Of a stretch of DNA of 64,000 nt, positions 62,012 through 64,000 are shown piece after piece. Under the pieces are notes generated by a model, which did not search any database, had not been told where the DNA came from, and was given only the letters and a program-made list of their open reading frames with translations. The position numbers and the translations under genes are program-made. The DNA comes from Anaerolinea sp. (lineage in GTDB: Bacteria; Chloroflexota; Anaerolineae; Anaerolineales; Anaerolineaceae): NCBI GenBank assembly GCA_029975055.1, contig JARKPU010000074.1:124001-188000 (forward strand). Direction: 5' to 3'. Positions within the stretch are counted from its first letter, which is position 1. Each line of letters starts with the position of its first letter.

Positions 62012-63279
62012 TGCTGAAGCAGATCGCCTGGTACGACCTTCTGCCCATCAAGAGCGCAGTGCGGCTGGCGCTCATCGCTTACGCGCTGTATATCGTGGCG
62101 CTTTCCATCATTGGCATCTGGCTCTTCCCGGCCTACGCGCGCAGCCATGCCTCGCTGTTTCTGGCGTTCAACTCCTGGACACTTGCGCAGATGCAATCGG
62201 GCCTCAGCCAGCTGGGCTGGCCGATCACCGCACCGGCCTATGTGGAGCTGGCACAGAACATCTTCTTATTGATCGCCGGGGGAGGCGTGGGGCTGCTGCT
62301 GCTGTGGAAAAAGGGTGGCGACTGGTTCGGCCTGTACCTGGCATTCACTTTCCTCTCGATCTCGGCGGGAAGCTCGCTGTTCATCCCGCTGCTGGCCTAC
62401 CTGCCCTGGCTGCAACCGCTAAACCAGTTCTTCGGCGCCGCAAGCTGGCAATTCTTCTTCATCATCTTTTACTTCTTCCCTAACGGGCAGGCCGAACCGC
62501 GCTGGGCGCGCTGGCTGGGATTTGGCTGGCTGGGACTGGTTTTGCTGGAAATTCCCTTTCCCCAGCTGGAAGGCTCCTTTTGGATCACCCCCCTGGCGTT
62601 TGCATTCCCATTCAGCGCCATCGGCTGCCAGGTTTACCGCTACCTGCGCCGCTCCGATGCGCTCCAGCGCCAGCAGACCAAGTGGGTGATCAGCGCCATC
62701 GGCGCAATGATGCTTGCCATCTTCTGGCTGGTTTTCCAGTTCTCGCCGCCCCGCCAGGAAGAATTCCTCGGTCAGGCGCTGGCCGCCGTGGTGATCGGCC
62801 TGCTTTTCTTCGCCTTCACCATTGGCCTGGTCCCGCTGGCCATTGCCGCTGCCATCCTGCGCTACCGCCTGTGGGACATCGACCTGATCATCCGCCGCAC
62901 GCTGCTTTACGGGCTGATCACCGGGCTGCTCGGTCTGGTATATTTTGGAAGCGTGGTCCTGCTGCGCCAGCTCCTCGGCGGCGTGGTGGGCAATTCCTCC
63001 GCGGCCGTCATCCTTTCTACTCTGTTGATCTACGCGCTCTTCAACCCGCTGCGCCGAAGGCTGCAAGAGACGATCGACCGGCGCTTTTACCGCCGCAAGT
63101 ACGACACCGAACAGGCCGTGGCGGCATTTTCGTCGGCCTCGCGCAACAACCTGGCCCTCGAAGAGATCAACAACAGCCTGATTGACATCATCAACCAGAC
63201 CCTTGAACCCCAAACCGCCTCCGTGTGGATTAAGAACATGCCCGCGCGCCCGCCCGGTAACGCTTCTCGTAACGGGTGA
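62011..63279 (+). CDS. multi-helix membrane protein, paralogue of the upstream gene
   Basis: About 422 residues with the same plan as the preceding protein: a variable N-terminal helix bundle, then LRYRLWDIDLIIRRTLLYGLI, FNPLRRRLQETIDRRFYRRKYDTEQAVAAFS and a short tail ending in ASVWIKN. The start is uncertain: ATG 62011 overlaps the upstream stop (TGATG) and gives MLKQIAWYDLLP; ATG 61969 with GGAGG before it would add 14 residues and overlap by 43 bp. The shared C-terminal half indicates gene duplication, while the N-terminal halves have diverged. As above, no catalytic domain is present. Confidence 0.75.
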   Translation: MLKQIAWYDLLPIKSAVRLALIAYALYIVALSIIGIWLFPAYARSHASLFLAFNSWTLAQMQSGLSQLGWPITAPAYVELAQNIFLLIAGGGVGLLLLWKKGGDWFGLYLAFTFLSISAGSSLFIPLLAYLPWLQPLNQFFGAASWQFFFIIFYFFPNGQAEPRWARWLGFGWLGLVLLEIPFPQLEGSFWITPLAFAFPFSAIGCQVYRYLRRSDALQRQQTKWVISAIGAMMLAIFWLVFQFSPPRQEEFLGQALAAVVIGLLFFAFTIGLVPLAIAAAILRYRLWDIDLIIRRTLLYGLITGLLGLVYFGSVVLLRQLLGGVVGNSSAAVILSTLLIYALFNPLRRRLQETIDRRFYRRKYDTEQAVAAFSSASRNNLALEEINNSLIDIINQTLEPQTASVWIKNMPARPPGNASRNG

Positions 63280-63355
63280 CGGACTCGGGCTGCTTAGAAT
63301 TGTAAGCAGGCAGGGAATTTCACCTGCTCCAGGCGGATGGATCGACTCATGTGGT

Positions 63356-63402
63356 TTTACTTCTGTAAATTATGGGGCAAACCCCGTAATTTACAGAAAA
63401 AG
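63356..63402 (+). repeat. dispersed palindromic element, copy F
   Basis: TTCTGTAAATTATGGGG (63361-63377) pairs with CCCCGTAATTTACAGAA (63382-63398) with one wobble position and loop CAAA. Read on the plus strand it aligns with copy A over ACTGTA-ATTGTGGGGCAA. It lies between two genes on the same strand. Confidence 0.7.
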
Positions 63403-63439
63403 ACAGAAGCGCTGCCATGGATCGGCTCAAGGAGGAACG

Positions 63440-64000
63440 ATGAGCGACCAAGAGAGTTCCCACGAACCGGAAAACCGCGAACAGGCCCATTGGGCGCCCC
63501 TGGTGGAGCGCTTGAAAGTCTCTGAAGTGCCCGCCGGCGGGCTCGCGCTGAACCTGGACGGCCACCAGATGGTCAGCCCGCTGCAAGGCTTTGGGCGCAT
63601 GTTCCGGCGCACCTACCGCGTGCGCCTGGAAGGAGCCGCACCGACCCCGGCCCAGGTGGTGGAAGATTGGAAGGCCAATTTTGCCGTCTTCCAGCCGCCG
63701 CAGAACCAGTTCTACCCGCCGCTCACCGGCATCAAGCCCGGCGAGGTGGTGTTCATCAACACGCGCCTGCCCCCCGCCCCGGGCATGCCGGGGTTGATCC
63801 CGATGAAAAGCGGCGTGATGATCCTCTATTCCGATGATGAGCAGTTCACGGTGATGACCCCCGAGGGCTTCCCCATCTCCGGCTGGAACACCTTCTCGGC
63901 TTACGAGGAAGACGGCTGCGTGGTCGCCCAGGTGCAGGGCCTGATCCGCGCCTCCGACCCCATCTACGAGTTCGGCTTCCGCTACATGGGCGGCGAACGC
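63440..64000 (+). CDS. unknown protein, truncated by the window edge
   Basis: An open frame starts at ATG 63440, with GGAGG five bases before it, and runs through the right edge with no stop in 187 codons. The translation begins MSDQESSHEPENREQAHW and includes MVSPLQGFGRMFRRTYRVRL, FINTRLPPAPGMPGLIPM and GWNTFSAYEEDGCVVAQVQ. No signal peptide or helix is apparent; it looks like a soluble beta-rich domain. I do not recognise the family. It is on the same strand as the twin membrane proteins but separated by a palindromic repeat, so it is probably transcribed on its own. Confidence 0.75.
   Translation, partial: MSDQESSHEPENREQAHWAPLVERLKVSEVPAGGLALNLDGHQMVSPLQGFGRMFRRTYRVRLEGAAPTPAQVVEDWKANFAVFQPPQNQFYPPLTGIKPGEVVFINTRLPPAPGMPGLIPMKSGVMILYSDDEQFTVMTPEGFPISGWNTFSAYEEDGCVVAQVQGLIRASDPIYEFGFRYMGGER

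Overview
The window is 64 kb of GC-rich bacterial chromosome, densely coding on both strands, with one tRNA gene and no phage, insertion sequence or CRISPR array. Several traits point to the phylum Chloroflexota, probably class Anaerolineae: lipoproteins with Pro/Thr-rich linkers, a GerMN lipoprotein in a genome showing no other sporulation gene here, LplB/LplC-type sugar permeases with a DUF3502 binding protein, uroporphyrinogen-decarboxylase-like proteins among sugar genes, and membrane proteins with a WDIDLIIRRTL segment. This is an inference from family content; no rRNA or marker gene is present to settle it.

Layout. 1-5 kb: a DUF2804 fragment, a GyrI-like effector-binding protein with a near-consensus promoter, an aldo/keto reductase, and a perR-katG peroxide operon whose promoter carries a PerR-box-like operator. 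5-13 kb: a carbohydrate ABC transporter operon headed by a LacI-family repressor with CebR-type operators, divergent from a GH12 endoglucanase lipoprotein, followed by a GH4 glycosidase and tRNA-Lys. 13-20 kb: a PfkB sugar kinase, a serine hydrolase, a GH78 alpha-L-rhamnosidase and an MFS transporter. 20-29 kb: a HisN-type phosphatase, a GGDEF-EAL protein, two isocitrate dehydrogenases with different cofactor motifs flanking a composite Flp pilin, and another serine hydrolase. 29-36 kb: a PAS-GAF-HD-GYP protein, an S10 carboxypeptidase, mannonate dehydratase, an orphan Hcp-like protein and an I42 inhibitor lipoprotein.

36-41 kb is a tightly packed amino-sugar operon (oxidoreductase, sugar nucleotidyltransferase, NahK-type kinase, GH20 hexosaminidase). 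41-47.6 kb: hpt, a lipoprotein, and a MarR-regulated pair of ABC half-exporters that looks like an asymmetric heterodimer. 47.7-51 kb: L-fucose isomerase with a rhamnulokinase-type kinase. 51-64 kb: a DUF2723 membrane protein, two UroD-like proteins, a GNAT enzyme, an Asp-box repeat protein, a second GH4 enzyme, a small four-repeat protein, a GerMN lipoprotein, twin membrane proteins, and a truncated unknown gene.

The unifying theme is glycan scavenging: extracellular or surface hydrolysis, uptake by ABC or MFS carriers, and intracellular processing of beta-glucans, rhamnosides, fucose, hexuronates and N-acetylhexosamines. The regulatory material includes four well-formed sigma70-type promoters. 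A family of short palindromic elements is dispersed through intergenic gaps of every orientation, which suggests a REP-like repeat and not simply terminators. I see no wholly new multi-gene system. The best leads are this repeat family, the CebR-operator/GH12/ABC unit, the pilin fusion, the orphan Hcp-like protein and the 10-residue-repeat protein.
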